Origin: Kiritimatiellia bacterium
GTDB taxonomy: Bacteria > Verrucomicrobiota > Kiritimatiellia > UBA8416 > JABMPJ01
NCBI GenBank assembly: GCA_030745755.1
Contig: JASLOA010000046.1
Location: 19,250 to 83,249 of the forward strand
Reading direction: 5' to 3'
DNA length: 64,000 nt
A program made the translations under genes and the position numbers. Shown piece after piece: positions 48,017 through 56,688 of this stretch. The notes beneath the pieces are model-generated. The model did no database searches. It saw nothing but the letters and a program-made list of their open reading frames with translations, and was not told where the DNA came from. The stretch's first letter is position 1, and each line of letters starts with the position of its first letter.

Positions 48017-49573
48017 ATGAAGCGCCCGGTTCCTATAGTGTTGCTCTGCATCGTGCTGGTGGGGTGTGTGTCCTCGCGCAGGACGGACCGGCTGGTCCGT
48101 CGTGAGATAGAGCGCCGTGTAGCGGCCGACCCCGCCGTCTCCTCGAACGTGGTGGCGAACGCACTGCTTGACAGCTCCGGGGAACGTCCTTCGGCCCCCG
48201 AGATGTTGACACTGCAAAGCGCTCTGCAAGCAGGAACGCGGCACAGTCGAAGCCTGCAAGACCAGCGCGACCGGCTCTATCGTGAGACCATGTCGCTGCT
48301 GGGAGTACGCCGCGACTTCGGGGTCACCCTGGCCGGTACGGTGTCCTACGTCCTTGGTGAAAATGCCGACGGCAGTCGGACAGGGGCAGGCGACCTCAGT
48401 CTCTCGGCCTCGCGAATTCTGCCCAGCGGTGGCGATGTCTCGCTGAGCGGCAGTACGGGTGTCGACCGGTCGAGCGGAACAAACGGGGTCGACGATGCTG
48501 TCTATGGCAGCAGCGTGCGTCTTCGCGTGGATCAACCTCTGTTGGCAGGGGCGGGCTATGGGATCAGCCATGAGAACCTGACCCAGGCCCAGCGCAACCT
48601 GGTCTATGCGCTGCGGCGCTTTGCGCTTGAACGGCAGGACAGCGCGATCGCGTTGCTGGAGGGCTTCTATGCCCTGCTTCTGCAGCGTTCCGTATTGGAG
48701 AATACGCGCATCAACGTGGCGCAATCGAGCCGGTTGCGCGAGCGTTCCGAGGCCCTCTTCAGTGTTAACCGGGCGCCCGCCATCGACGTGTTGCGTTCCC
48801 AGCAGCAGGAGCTGTCGGCCAGCAATCAGCTTAACCGGACCGAAGCCGACTATGACGGCCAAATTCGACGCTACCTGCTCTCGCTCGGTCTCTCGGTTGA
48901 GCGCCGTCCGGCCATCCGGGGTGATGTCCCGTCGGTGACAGCAATGCCGGCAGACGAGGCCGAGTGCGTCGAGCGCGCATTGGAATATCGTCTCGATTTG
49001 CAGTCCGTTGCCGACCGTGTGCCTGATGCGGAGCGCCGCCTGCGGCAGTCGAAGTCGTGGCTGCGCCCGGACCTGGATGTGTACGGGACCGTAACGCTCT
49101 CAGATAGCGGGGCGGAATCCTTCGGCGACCAGGAGCTGGAGGAGACCTATGAAGCCGGGGTGACGCTGGCGCTGCCGCTCGACAAGCGTGACGAACGCGA
49201 TGCGGTTAAGTTGGCCCGACTTGACTTGGACGCCGCGCAGCGGGCCCTGCAGCAGAAGCGGGATGAGGTGCGGCTGGAGGTGATCGACAGTTTCACGCGC
49301 CTGCGTTTCCTTGCCGGGTCGGTCACGATTGAGCGGCAGAACATCGCGATCGCGGAGCGGCGCGCGCGCAATGCCATGTTGCGCTTCCGCAGTGGCGAGC
49401 TGTTGAACCGTGATGTTGTGGAAGCGGAGAACGAGTTGTTGGCCGCACGCAACGCGTACGCGCGTGTGAGCGTGAGTTACGAGGTGCAGCGGATTAAGCT
49501 GCTGCGCAACATCGGTGCGCTCGACGTACGGCCGGATGGGACCATCATAGAAGTTGGGGCTGGCAAACAATAG
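48017..49573 (+). CDS. TolC-family outer-membrane efflux lipoprotein
   Basis: An outer-membrane channel for a tripartite exporter. The lipoprotein signal is MKRPVPIVLLCIVLVGC. Two TolC/OEP repeats follow (about 70-280 and 310-505), with the long helical hairpins LEGFYALLLQRSVLENTRINVAQSSRLRERSEALF... and RFRSGELLNRDVVEAENELLAARNAYA. The 518-residue length is typical. It is the first of four co-directional exporter genes. Confidence 0.9.
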   Translation: MKRPVPIVLLCIVLVGCVSSRRTDRLVRREIERRVAADPAVSSNVVANALLDSSGERPSAPEMLTLQSALQAGTRHSRSLQDQRDRLYRETMSLLGVRRDFGVTLAGTVSYVLGENADGSRTGAGDLSLSASRILPSGGDVSLSGSTGVDRSSGTNGVDDAVYGSSVRLRVDQPLLAGAGYGISHENLTQAQRNLVYALRRFALERQDSAIALLEGFYALLLQRSVLENTRINVAQSSRLRERSEALFSVNRAPAIDVLRSQQQELSASNQLNRTEADYDGQIRRYLLSLGLSVERRPAIRGDVPSVTAMPADEAECVERALEYRLDLQSVADRVPDAERRLRQSKSWLRPDLDVYGTVTLSDSGAESFGDQELEETYEAGVTLALPLDKRDERDAVKLARLDLDAAQRALQQKRDEVRLEVIDSFTRLRFLAGSVTIERQNIAIAERRARNAMLRFRSGELLNRDVVEAENELLAARNAYARVSVSYEVQRIKLLRNIGALDVRPDGTIIEVGAGKQ

Positions 49574-49577
49574 GGGA

Positions 49578-51005
49578 ATGACCGTGAAGACAAACCGCTG
49601 GATACGACTGGCCGCTCTGCTCCTTGGGGTTGCCTGTGTGGCGCCGGGATGCAAACGGGGGTCGGAGGGACCGGCGGTGTTGACCGCAACGGCGCGCCGG
49701 GAAGACCTCGTGGTTCATGTGCGCGCGTCCGGTGAAATACGCGCCGCGGATGCGAACAAGATCTATCCCCAGATCAAGGGCGGCGCCACAATCGAATTCA
49801 TCGTGCCCGAAGGTGAACGGGTCACGAACACCCAGGTTGTGGCACGTTTCGCTACAGACGAGATTGAAAAGCAGATTCGGACCTATGAAAGCCGCGTGAT
49901 AGAGCAGCAGAACGGTCTTGATGCGGCCATAACCGCGCTCGAGGTCGAGAAGATGGACAACATCAAGAATCTTAAGGCTGCCGAGCAGGCCGTGACCTCG
50001 GCCGAGATGAAACTCAAGAAATACCGTGAAGGGGATGCGCCCCTGGAAGAGCGCAAAGCACGTCTGCAGGTGGAAACTACAGCACGTGAATTGACGATGA
50101 AAGAGACGCGGGTCACCGATATCGAGGGACTGCTGAAAGAGGGCTTTGTTACGCAGGACCAGGTCGAGGAAGAGCGGATTGCGCTGGAACGCGCCAAGGT
50201 GGCGCACGAGACGGCCAAGGTTGAAGAGGTGCTGAATCAGCGCTATTCGCTTCCGCTGCGCGAGACCGAAGCGGTGAATGCGCTTGAATCGGCCCAGACC
50301 GATCTGGAGAAGGTCCGCAAGAACAGCGCCGTTCGACTTCGCCAGAAGGAACAGGATGTCGAGTCGGCGCGCCGCTCGCTTGATGTGACAACCGATGAGC
50401 TGAAGGAACAACGGGAGGAGCTCGCGGCATGCGTCGTCCGGGCACCCACGGAGGGCGTTGTCACCTATGCAGACCCCAACCGTCCGTGGCGCCGGGCTGA
50501 GGTACAGGTAGGCGCCCGTATCAGTCGTGGCCAGGTGCTTATGACCATTCCCGACATGAGCGGCATGATTGCTGCCGTGAATATTCCCGAGGCCAGCATT
50601 CATCGGGTGACCCTGGAACAGAAGGCCACGCTGCGTTGCGAGGCCCTGGCCGATCTTGTCATGCACGGCGCCGTTACGAAGGTGGCCGAGGTCGCGAACT
50701 CGGGAGGCTGGCTGGGTGGCGACGTCAAAGAGTTCCAGGTTGAGCTTGCGCTGAATGATGGGGCCGATCTGAAGCCCGGTTTTTCCTGCCGAGCCGAGAT
50801 CGAGACGATTCGCATCCCCGATGCGCTGACACTACCGCTGCAGGCTGTCTTCAGAGAGGGAGAAGAGCTGGTGGTCTATCGCCGCGTCAAGGGACGTACG
50901 GAATGCAGCGCGGTACGCGTCGGCGAGACATCGGATACACGGGCGCAGATCCTGGAAGGTGTTTCCGAGGGTGATGCCGTGATGTTGGTGGCGCCGGGGA
51001 CCTGA
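49578..51005 (+). CDS. Periplasmic adaptor (HlyD/MacA-like) lipoprotein
   Basis: A membrane-fusion adaptor joining the ABC transporter to the TolC channel. The lipoprotein signal ends LLLGVACVAPGC. A biotinyl-lipoyl half (VVHVRASGEIRAADANKIYPQIKG) precedes a very long coiled-coil hairpin (about 105-285) and a second lipoyl half (APTEGVVTYADPNRPWRRAEVQVGARISRG), then beta-barrel domains. The start could be ATG 49578 or GTG 49584; the latter has the better-spaced agggg. The preceding tolC gene ends 4 bases upstream. Confidence 0.88.
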   Translation: MTVKTNRWIRLAALLLGVACVAPGCKRGSEGPAVLTATARREDLVVHVRASGEIRAADANKIYPQIKGGATIEFIVPEGERVTNTQVVARFATDEIEKQIRTYESRVIEQQNGLDAAITALEVEKMDNIKNLKAAEQAVTSAEMKLKKYREGDAPLEERKARLQVETTARELTMKETRVTDIEGLLKEGFVTQDQVEEERIALERAKVAHETAKVEEVLNQRYSLPLRETEAVNALESAQTDLEKVRKNSAVRLRQKEQDVESARRSLDVTTDELKEQREELAACVVRAPTEGVVTYADPNRPWRRAEVQVGARISRGQVLMTIPDMSGMIAAVNIPEASIHRVTLEQKATLRCEALADLVMHGAVTKVAEVANSGGWLGGDVKEFQVELALNDGADLKPGFSCRAEIETIRIPDALTLPLQAVFREGEELVVYRRVKGRTECSAVRVGETSDTRAQILEGVSEGDAVMLVAPGT

Positions 51006-51008
51006 TTT

Positions 51009-51671
51009 GTGATCAGTCTACAACATATCACCAAGACATACCCCGTGGGTGACGGCCTGACCGTTCTGGACGATGTCTGCCTTGATATCAATGAGGGAGA
51101 GTACGTCGGCATACTGGGGAAGTCGGGGTCCGGCAAATCGACGATGCTGCATATTATGGGACTGCTCGATCGTCCGACATCAGGGCTGCTTTCCTTCAAT
51201 GGCCGGCCGGTCCATGCCCTGGATGACCGCGAGTTATCGGAACTGCGAGGAAGCCTGGTGGGCTTCGTGTTCCAGGCGTTCCATCTTGTGCCGCAGCTCA
51301 GTGTATCGGAGAACGTCGAGCTTCCCCTCTACTATCAGCGCATACCACGTCGGGAGCGACGCGAACGGGCGGCACATGCATTGGAGCAGGTGGGCATGTC
51401 GGCGCGCCGTGGGCATGTGTCGTCGCAGCTCTCAGGCGGTGAGCGCCAACGCACGGCGATTGCGCGTGCCCTGGTAACCGAGCCGGCGCTGATTCTGGCG
51501 GATGAACCAACCGGGAACCTGGATTCGCGAACGGGGGGCGATATTGTGGCGCTGCTCGAGAGATTGCACGGGCAGGGGCGCACCATTGTGATGATCACGC
51601 ATGATCGCGAGATTGCATCGCATCTTCCGCGGGTGGTCCATATCCGGGACGGCAGAATAGAGGGGGTGTGA
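51009..51671 (+). CDS. ABC transporter ATPase (MacB/LolD-type)
   Basis: The 220-residue ATPase of a MacB/LolD-like exporter. Walker A is GKSGSGKST, the Q-loop FVFQAFHLVPQLSV, the signature LSGGERQRTAIARAL, Walker B LILADEPTGNLDSRTG, and the H-loop MITHDRE. The start is GTG 51009, 3 bases after the adaptor stop. The permease is a separate gene, so MacB is split here. Confidence 0.94.
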   Translation: MISLQHITKTYPVGDGLTVLDDVCLDINEGEYVGILGKSGSGKSTMLHIMGLLDRPTSGLLSFNGRPVHALDDRELSELRGSLVGFVFQAFHLVPQLSVSENVELPLYYQRIPRRERRERAAHALEQVGMSARRGHVSSQLSGGERQRTAIARALVTEPALILADEPTGNLDSRTGGDIVALLERLHGQGRTIVMITHDREIASHLPRVVHIRDGRIEGV

Positions 51672-51702
51672 TGTACCATGATTACGCTTGTATAGCTTGT
51701 GT

Positions 51703-51844
51703 GTCATCCCGAGCGAAGTCGAGGGATCTCTGCCCGTACATGGATCTGAGATTTACTTCGGCAAGCTCAGCACAGGCTCTCGCTGCGCTCGGAATGACAT
51801 GTGCTTGCGTGTGGCGAAAGCCTGTCTGTGTTGGAGGGCACTAG
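51703..51844. repeat. MITE-like element between ATPase and permease genes
   Basis: The REP core (51703-51798) contains an extra 30-base insertion and is followed by ggagggCACTAG at 51833-51844. That right end sits 2 bases before the permease ATG and supplies its only good ribosome binding site (ggaggg). Confidence 0.75.
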
Positions 51845-51846
51845 GC

Positions 51847-53097
51847 ATGGATCTCTTGTGGCCAATTGAGTTGGTAAGCGACGGGTTGCGCAACCTGATG
51901 CGCCACAAGTTGCGCACGGCGCTGACGATGCTGGGCGTGCTGTGCGGCGTGGCCGCCGTCATCACGATGCTTGCGATCGGCGAGGGGGCTCAGCGCACTG
52001 TGCTCAGTGAAATCTCCGCGCTGGGGCTGCAGAATGTGATCCTTGATTCCGTGCAGCCACCGTCATCGGCCGTGAAGTCGTCGTCAGGGAGGCACGGTCC
52101 GCAGCTATTTCGCTATGGACTGACAGAAGAAGACGTGGCCCTGATTCGAGGGGCCTGTCCCTCGGCAAGTATCTCCGTGGCTCACCAGGTGAAGAGCAAG
52201 GTCTATGCGGGTGGGGAACGCATTGACGCGCGTGTGCTGGGAGTGGAGCCGGACTACTTCAGCCTGTTTACCACGGAGCTGGTGCGGGGACGCCTGTTGA
52301 CGCCGTTGGATGACATCAAGCGGCACCAGGTCGCGGTTGTTACAAGCGGGTTGGATGCAGAGCTGCGTCGCAGCGGGCTCGTGGGTGAAGGCTTTATTCG
52401 TGTTGGTTGGCAGCACTTTCGGGTTGTGGGGGTGGTTGATCTGTCGGTGCCCGGTGGCGATCGTGCGATCTTCATGCCTTACCATGTGGCGCGGGCCCGT
52501 TTCGGGATCACCACGGTGCAACGTGAGGCGGGCAGTGTCGAGTTTACGCGCACCGACGTGGGGCAGGTCGTGATCCAGGTTGCGGATGAATCCGAAGTGC
52601 CCGGAACGGCGCGAATGATTCGGCGTATTCTGGATGACCGCCACGAAGTGTCCGATGTCACCATGTCCGTGCCGCTCGACCTCTTGAAAAGCAAGCAGCG
52701 CACCCAGCGCATTCTGAGCCTGGTCCTGGTCAGTATTGCCGCCATAAGCCTCCTGGTCGGCGGAATAGGTATCATGAACATTATGCTGGCGATCGTGACC
52801 GAGCGGATACCCGAAATCGGGCTGCGACGCGCCGTGGGTGCACGTCGGCGCGATATTCTTATGCAATTTCTGATTGAAACCGTAACGCTCTCGACTGTGG
52901 GTGGAGCGCTGGGTTGCGTGGTCGGTGCGGCCGCCGTTCCGATTGCCTCTCACTGGCTTGAATGGGAGGGCATCGTGACAGCGCAGTCGATCTTTCTGGC
53001 GCTGGTGGTGTCGTGGATTGTCGGTGTGATCTTCGGCCTGGCACCCGCCGCGCGTGCCGCGCAGATGGATCCTGTCACGGCACTGCGGCATGAATAA
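51847..53097 (+). CDS. MacB-like ABC transporter permease
   Basis: The membrane half of the exporter, 416 residues. One N-terminal helix (about 21-42, LRTALTMLGVLCGVAAVITML) is followed by a MacB periplasmic core domain (about 50-280) and three C-terminal helices beginning with LVLVSIAAISLLVGGIGIMNIML. The GLRRAVGARRRDILMQFLIE coupling block is conserved. The ATG at 51847 was chosen; the longer frame runs back through a repeat. Confidence 0.92.
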   Translation: MDLLWPIELVSDGLRNLMRHKLRTALTMLGVLCGVAAVITMLAIGEGAQRTVLSEISALGLQNVILDSVQPPSSAVKSSSGRHGPQLFRYGLTEEDVALIRGACPSASISVAHQVKSKVYAGGERIDARVLGVEPDYFSLFTTELVRGRLLTPLDDIKRHQVAVVTSGLDAELRRSGLVGEGFIRVGWQHFRVVGVVDLSVPGGDRAIFMPYHVARARFGITTVQREAGSVEFTRTDVGQVVIQVADESEVPGTARMIRRILDDRHEVSDVTMSVPLDLLKSKQRTQRILSLVLVSIAAISLLVGGIGIMNIMLAIVTERIPEIGLRRAVGARRRDILMQFLIETVTLSTVGGALGCVVGAAAVPIASHWLEWEGIVTAQSIFLALVVSWIVGVIFGLAPAARAAQMDPVTALRHE

Positions 53098-53116
53098 CGC
53101 CGGTCTGCCGCGCACG

Positions 53117-53222
53117 GGTTCCCAGGGGTTTCACCCCTGGCTATGATGTTGGACCCCTTTGGGGTCCTTTCGAAGCACCCCAAAGGGGTGTTCCATCATA
53201 GCCCAGCGAGAATTGCTGGGAC
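53117..53222. repeat. 106-bp cloverleaf-like palindromic element, copy 1
   Basis: Four small hairpins (ccaggggtttcacccctgg; gacccctttggggtc; caccccaaaggggtg; cccagcgagaattgctggg), the middle two enclosed by ctatgatg/catcatag. The second copy is at 62234-62337. The rest of the gap to 53326 holds a gc-rich palindrome related to the one nested in waaF (53286-53321). Confidence 0.9.
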
Positions 53223-53326
53223 CAGGTTGCATGCACCCCAACCCCTCATATGTGAGCGCCATTCCCTGGAAGTGTCCACTTTCCGCCTGCCCGCCATAGC
53301 CTTGGCGACGGCGGGAGCGGGTCGTC

Positions 53327-54640
53327 TCAAAACGGCGCCGGCAACCGCGTCAACACGGGGTCTGCCCAGATGACGTGGTGCATATTGGCGTCCAGTCCAT
53401 CGCGGGTCTGAAGCGTGAGCGAGATCCGGCCCTGTGGATTGTCGACGTGCAGTACGGCCGCGGGATCAGAGCCCTTCATGACATCATCAAAGAGAATGGT
53501 TGAACCCACCTTCAGGGTCAGGTGGACTTCACCGGTCCGGGTGCTGAAGAGCGCGTGCTGTCCGATCGAACAGTCGAACGCGGAATAGGTCTTGCGCGGG
53601 ATCTCGAAAGCGAGCGTTGAGCAGTAGTGTCCGCCGACGGCCATGCCCTTGGCGAACGTCACGGGAACATTGCGGGGCGGCAGGCGCAGCTGAAGTGGGA
53701 TCCTGCGCCCGCCGTTGTCCAGGGCGTGACCGATCGTATACCCGCGTGTCCAGTAGGGCGGGGCAGTGAGCCAGGGGCGCTGGTAGGGCTCAATGTCCGA
53801 CAGGTGCACGGTCTCAAGATGCGCCGTCGAGTTGCCGACACGTTGTCTGGCCACGCAGATGAGCGTGAACAGCGTATCGGCCGTCAGGGCAATGGCGCCA
53901 CGGTACATCTCGGCGAAGAGCGGCGCGTTCAGGTCGCCCCTGTCCATGCGCGCATTGATGACGATTTGATGGCAGAGCCGTCGTGCGGCCAGCGTGGCTT
54001 CCACGTGTCGCGAGAAGAGCGTGAAGGCAATTTCATCTGCGTGATAGCCGAGCAGGCGGGGTATGTAGGTGCGCAAGTCGGTGGCCGTGGGTGGCGCCGT
54101 GGGTTGGCGCAGGATGATGGACGGATCATGCTCGGGATGCTCTGCATCAGGGAACAGGCGGTGAAGCAGAAACACATCTGTGCCGTAAGGCCCTTCGAGG
54201 CTATGAATCCCAAAGCTATGATCCTGCAGCACATGGATCAGCCACCCCGCAAAGGCGCAGCCACGCTCCCAGTCACCTGCCGCCATGGCCTCGATGGCCT
54301 GCGTGGCATAGTAGCGGAACCCGGCCATGGCATGATGCCAATGGGGATTCTCATATGGAAGCAGCGGCCTGAGCACCTGTGCCTCGGGATCGGCGCACTG
54401 GTAGCGGTAGGTGGGCGCAATAGGTGTGTCGGGCAGAAAATGAAAAACCACGCCGTCGGTCTTGAACGCGTACGGCGTCGCCTTGGCATGGCCCTCACCG
54501 CGGACATCCCAGTACAGCTCCGGCAGACGACAGAGCTCTTGGATCAATGCGACCCGCTGTTCAGTCAGCAGAGCCTTCTGCCAGTCCGGAAGAATCCGGT
54601 ACGCCAGCTCTGTGATTACAGTGTGTTCGGTCCGGGGCAT
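53327..54640 (-). CDS. Zinc phospholipase C-like protein with C-terminal NPCBM domain
   Basis: A 437-residue protein. Residues 1-270 resemble zinc-dependent phospholipase C/S1-P1 nuclease folds: EHTVITELAYRILPDW at the start, HHAMAGFRYYATQAIEAM and GWLIHVLQDHSFGIHSLEG supply His/Asp metal ligands. Residues 300-437 resemble an NPCBM carbohydrate-binding module (STLAFEIPRKTYSAFDCSIG..., VHLTLKVGSTILFDDVM). There is no signal peptide at the chosen ATG (MPRTEHTVI). Substrate and location are unknown. It is divergent from queE. Confidence 0.68.
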   Translation of the reverse strand: MPRTEHTVITELAYRILPDWQKALLTEQRVALIQELCRLPELYWDVRGEGHAKATPYAFKTDGVVFHFLPDTPIAPTYRYQCADPEAQVLRPLLPYENPHWHHAMAGFRYYATQAIEAMAAGDWERGCAFAGWLIHVLQDHSFGIHSLEGPYGTDVFLLHRLFPDAEHPEHDPSIILRQPTAPPTATDLRTYIPRLLGYHADEIAFTLFSRHVEATLAARRLCHQIVINARMDRGDLNAPLFAEMYRGAIALTADTLFTLICVARQRVGNSTAHLETVHLSDIEPYQRPWLTAPPYWTRGYTIGHALDNGGRRIPLQLRLPPRNVPVTFAKGMAVGGHYCSTLAFEIPRKTYSAFDCSIGQHALFSTRTGEVHLTLKVGSTILFDDVMKGSDPAAVLHVDNPQGRISLTLQTRDGLDANMHHVIWADPVLTRLPAPF

Positions 54641-54650
54641 ACTGAGGCAC

Positions 54651-54806
54651 CTAGTGCTGCGATTGGCAAATACGCAAATGAAACAGGTCACGCTGTCATC
54701 CCGAGCTTGCCGAGGGATCTCCTTGGTGCCCAGTGAGTAGGAGATTCCTCGGCTTCGCTCGGAATGACGGTTACTTACTTCACGATCTTCTCAATCAGGA
54801 CACTAG
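54651..54806. repeat. MITE-like palindromic element with CTAG at both ends
   Basis: The ends are CTAGTGCTGCGATTGG and TCAATCAGGACACTAG. The REP core is 54695-54768. It is almost identical internally to 38923-39063. It lies between the divergent phospholipase-like and queE genes; no other feature is seen in that gap. Confidence 0.88.
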
Positions 54807-54889
54807 TGTATGGCGGCCTAGCCGGCGCTTCAATAACAGAACACCATTATTGACTCGTTCTGTGATGCGCAGCAGGCATAATACGGGCC

Positions 54890-55525
54890 ATGTCTGAGGT
54901 ACGGGTAGCAGAGCTGTTCGAGTCGATCCAGGGGGAGTCGTCCTATGCGGGGATGCCCTGCTTCTTTGTGCGACTGGCGGGCTGCAATCTCAACTGCACT
55001 TACTGCGATACGCCGGCGGCGTTCGAAGAGGGTGAGCCGATGGCGATTGATGCTGTCGTGGCCGCTTGTGCGGCTAGCGGAGTTCCTCTTGTTGAGATTA
55101 CCGGGGGTGAACCGCTGCAGCAGGATGGATTCGAGTACCTCGCAGAGGCCATTTGCGGGCTGCCGGACAAGACGGTGCTTGTCGAAACCAATGGAACATG
55201 CGACATTTCTCGGATTCCCGATGGCGCGATAGCTGTCGTGGACGTCAAGACACCCGGCAGTGGTATGGCGGGAACATTTGACGAGGCCAATATCGCTCGC
55301 CTGCGGAGCAAAGACGAAGTGAAATTCGTCCTCTGCGACCGGGGCGATTATGAGTGGGCCGCCGAATTCGTACGGGAGCACGACTTGTCCGCGCGTTGTT
55401 TGGCACTCCTGTTCAGTCCCGCCTGGGGAAAGCTGGATGCTGCGACGTTGGGGGAGTGGCTTCTGGCCGATGGATTGCCCGTGCGATTGCAGGTGCAGTT
55501 GCACAAAGTGTTAAACGTTAGATAG
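54890..55525 (+). CDS. queE: 7-carboxy-7-deazaguanine synthase QueE
   Basis: A radical SAM enzyme in queuosine/7-deazaguanine synthesis. The cluster motif C32-N-L-N-C36-T-Y-C39 follows the ESIQGESSYAGMPCFFVRLAG block, and ITGGEPLQQ is the SAM-binding GGEP. The 211-residue length is normal for short QueE. No other queuosine gene is visible in the window. It is followed 14 bases later by the DegT gene. Confidence 0.92.
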   Translation: MSEVRVAELFESIQGESSYAGMPCFFVRLAGCNLNCTYCDTPAAFEEGEPMAIDAVVAACAASGVPLVEITGGEPLQQDGFEYLAEAICGLPDKTVLVETNGTCDISRIPDGAIAVVDVKTPGSGMAGTFDEANIARLRSKDEVKFVLCDRGDYEWAAEFVREHDLSARCLALLFSPAWGKLDAATLGEWLLADGLPVRLQVQLHKVLNVR

Positions 55526-55539
55526 ATAGGAATGCGACT

Positions 55540-56688
55540 ATGCAGGTACCGCTGCTTGATCTAAAAGCACAGTATGCACCGTTGCGCGAAGAGATTCGCG
55601 CGGTGATCGATGAAGTCTGTGACGCCCAGTACTTCATTCTTGGCCCCAAGGTGGTGGCCTTCGAGGCGGAGACGGCGGCCTACTGCGACACCAAGGCGGC
55701 GATCGGCGCCTCCTCGGGCTCTGATGCCCTGATCATCTCGCTTATGGCGCTGGACATTGGGCCCGGCGATGCCGTGATCACCACGCCCTACACGTTCTTT
55801 GCCACCGTGGGCGCGATTGCACGTGTGGGTGCTACGCCGGTCTTTGTCGACATCGATCCTGTTACGTTCAATATCGACCCTGCGGCGATCAGGAACCTGC
55901 TGGCCAACTGGCCCGATCGTTTCGCTGGTTTGACGCCGCGGGCGATCATGCCCGTGCATCTCTATGGGCAGTGCGCTGACATGGACCCCATCATGGAGTT
56001 GGCCAAGGAGCATGATCTCGCCGTAATCGAAGACGGCGCACAGGCCATCGGGTCAGAGTATCCGTCCGCATCTGGCACGCAGAAGGCCGGCGCCATCGGA
56101 ACCACGGGCTGTTTCAGTTTTTTCCCATCCAAGAATCTGGGTGGCTTCGGCGATGGTGGCTTAGTCACGACGCAGGACGAAGCGCTGGCCGAGAAGCTCA
56201 GCCAACTGCGCAACCATGGCATGAATCCCCGCTATTACCACAAGATGGTGGGCGGAAACTTCCGGTTGGATGCCATCCAGGCCGCCGTCTTGTCGGTCAA
56301 GCTGCGCCACCTGGATGAGTGGCATGCGAGCCGGCGCAAGAACGCAGCCACTTACACGGCCGGGTTCGAGGGAAGTGCGGTGCAGACTCCGACAATGGTC
56401 TATGCCGATGCAGGGGTCGAGCACCCTCATATCTTCAACCAGTTTATCATTCGGGCTCCCAACCGGGACGCGGTTAAGGCGCATATCACGGAGAAGGAGA
56501 TCGGCAACGATATCTACTATCCTCTCTGCTTGCATATGCAGGAGTGTTTTGCGGGGCTGGGCTACGAGGCGGGTGCCTTCCCGGTTGCCGAGAAGGCGGC
56601 TGGCGAGGTGCTGGCTCTTCCTGTCTACCCTGAGTTGACTGAGGAGATGCAAGATTACGTGGTGAAATCTGTTCTGGAGGCTATCTAA
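55540..56688 (+). CDS. DegT/DnrJ/EryC1 family sugar aminotransferase
   Basis: A PLP enzyme of the class that aminates nucleotide-linked keto sugars. The PLP Lys is in SFFPSKNLGGFGDGG; other blocks are GASSGSDALIISLMALDIGPGDAVITTPYTFFAT, VIEDGAQAIGSEY and RNHGMNPRYYHKMVGGNFRLDAIQAAVL. The 382-residue length is normal. The exact sugar is not predictable. Its stop overlaps purA by one base (TAATG). Confidence 0.9.
   Translation: MQVPLLDLKAQYAPLREEIRAVIDEVCDAQYFILGPKVVAFEAETAAYCDTKAAIGASSGSDALIISLMALDIGPGDAVITTPYTFFATVGAIARVGATPVFVDIDPVTFNIDPAAIRNLLANWPDRFAGLTPRAIMPVHLYGQCADMDPIMELAKEHDLAVIEDGAQAIGSEYPSASGTQKAGAIGTTGCFSFFPSKNLGGFGDGGLVTTQDEALAEKLSQLRNHGMNPRYYHKMVGGNFRLDAIQAAVLSVKLRHLDEWHASRRKNAATYTAGFEGSAVQTPTMVYADAGVEHPHIFNQFIIRAPNRDAVKAHITEKEIGNDIYYPLCLHMQECFAGLGYEAGAFPVAEKAAGEVLALPVYPELTEEMQDYVVKSVLEAI

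Noticed and set aside
51688..51846. A longer start for the MacB-like permease
   Set aside because: The extension is read through a palindromic element and adds no helix expected for MacB; ATG 51847 has the ribosome site.
53143..53373. A small frame over the repeat region after the MacB-like permease
   Set aside because: It is made of palindromic repeat sequence and antisense to the end of the phospholipase-like gene.
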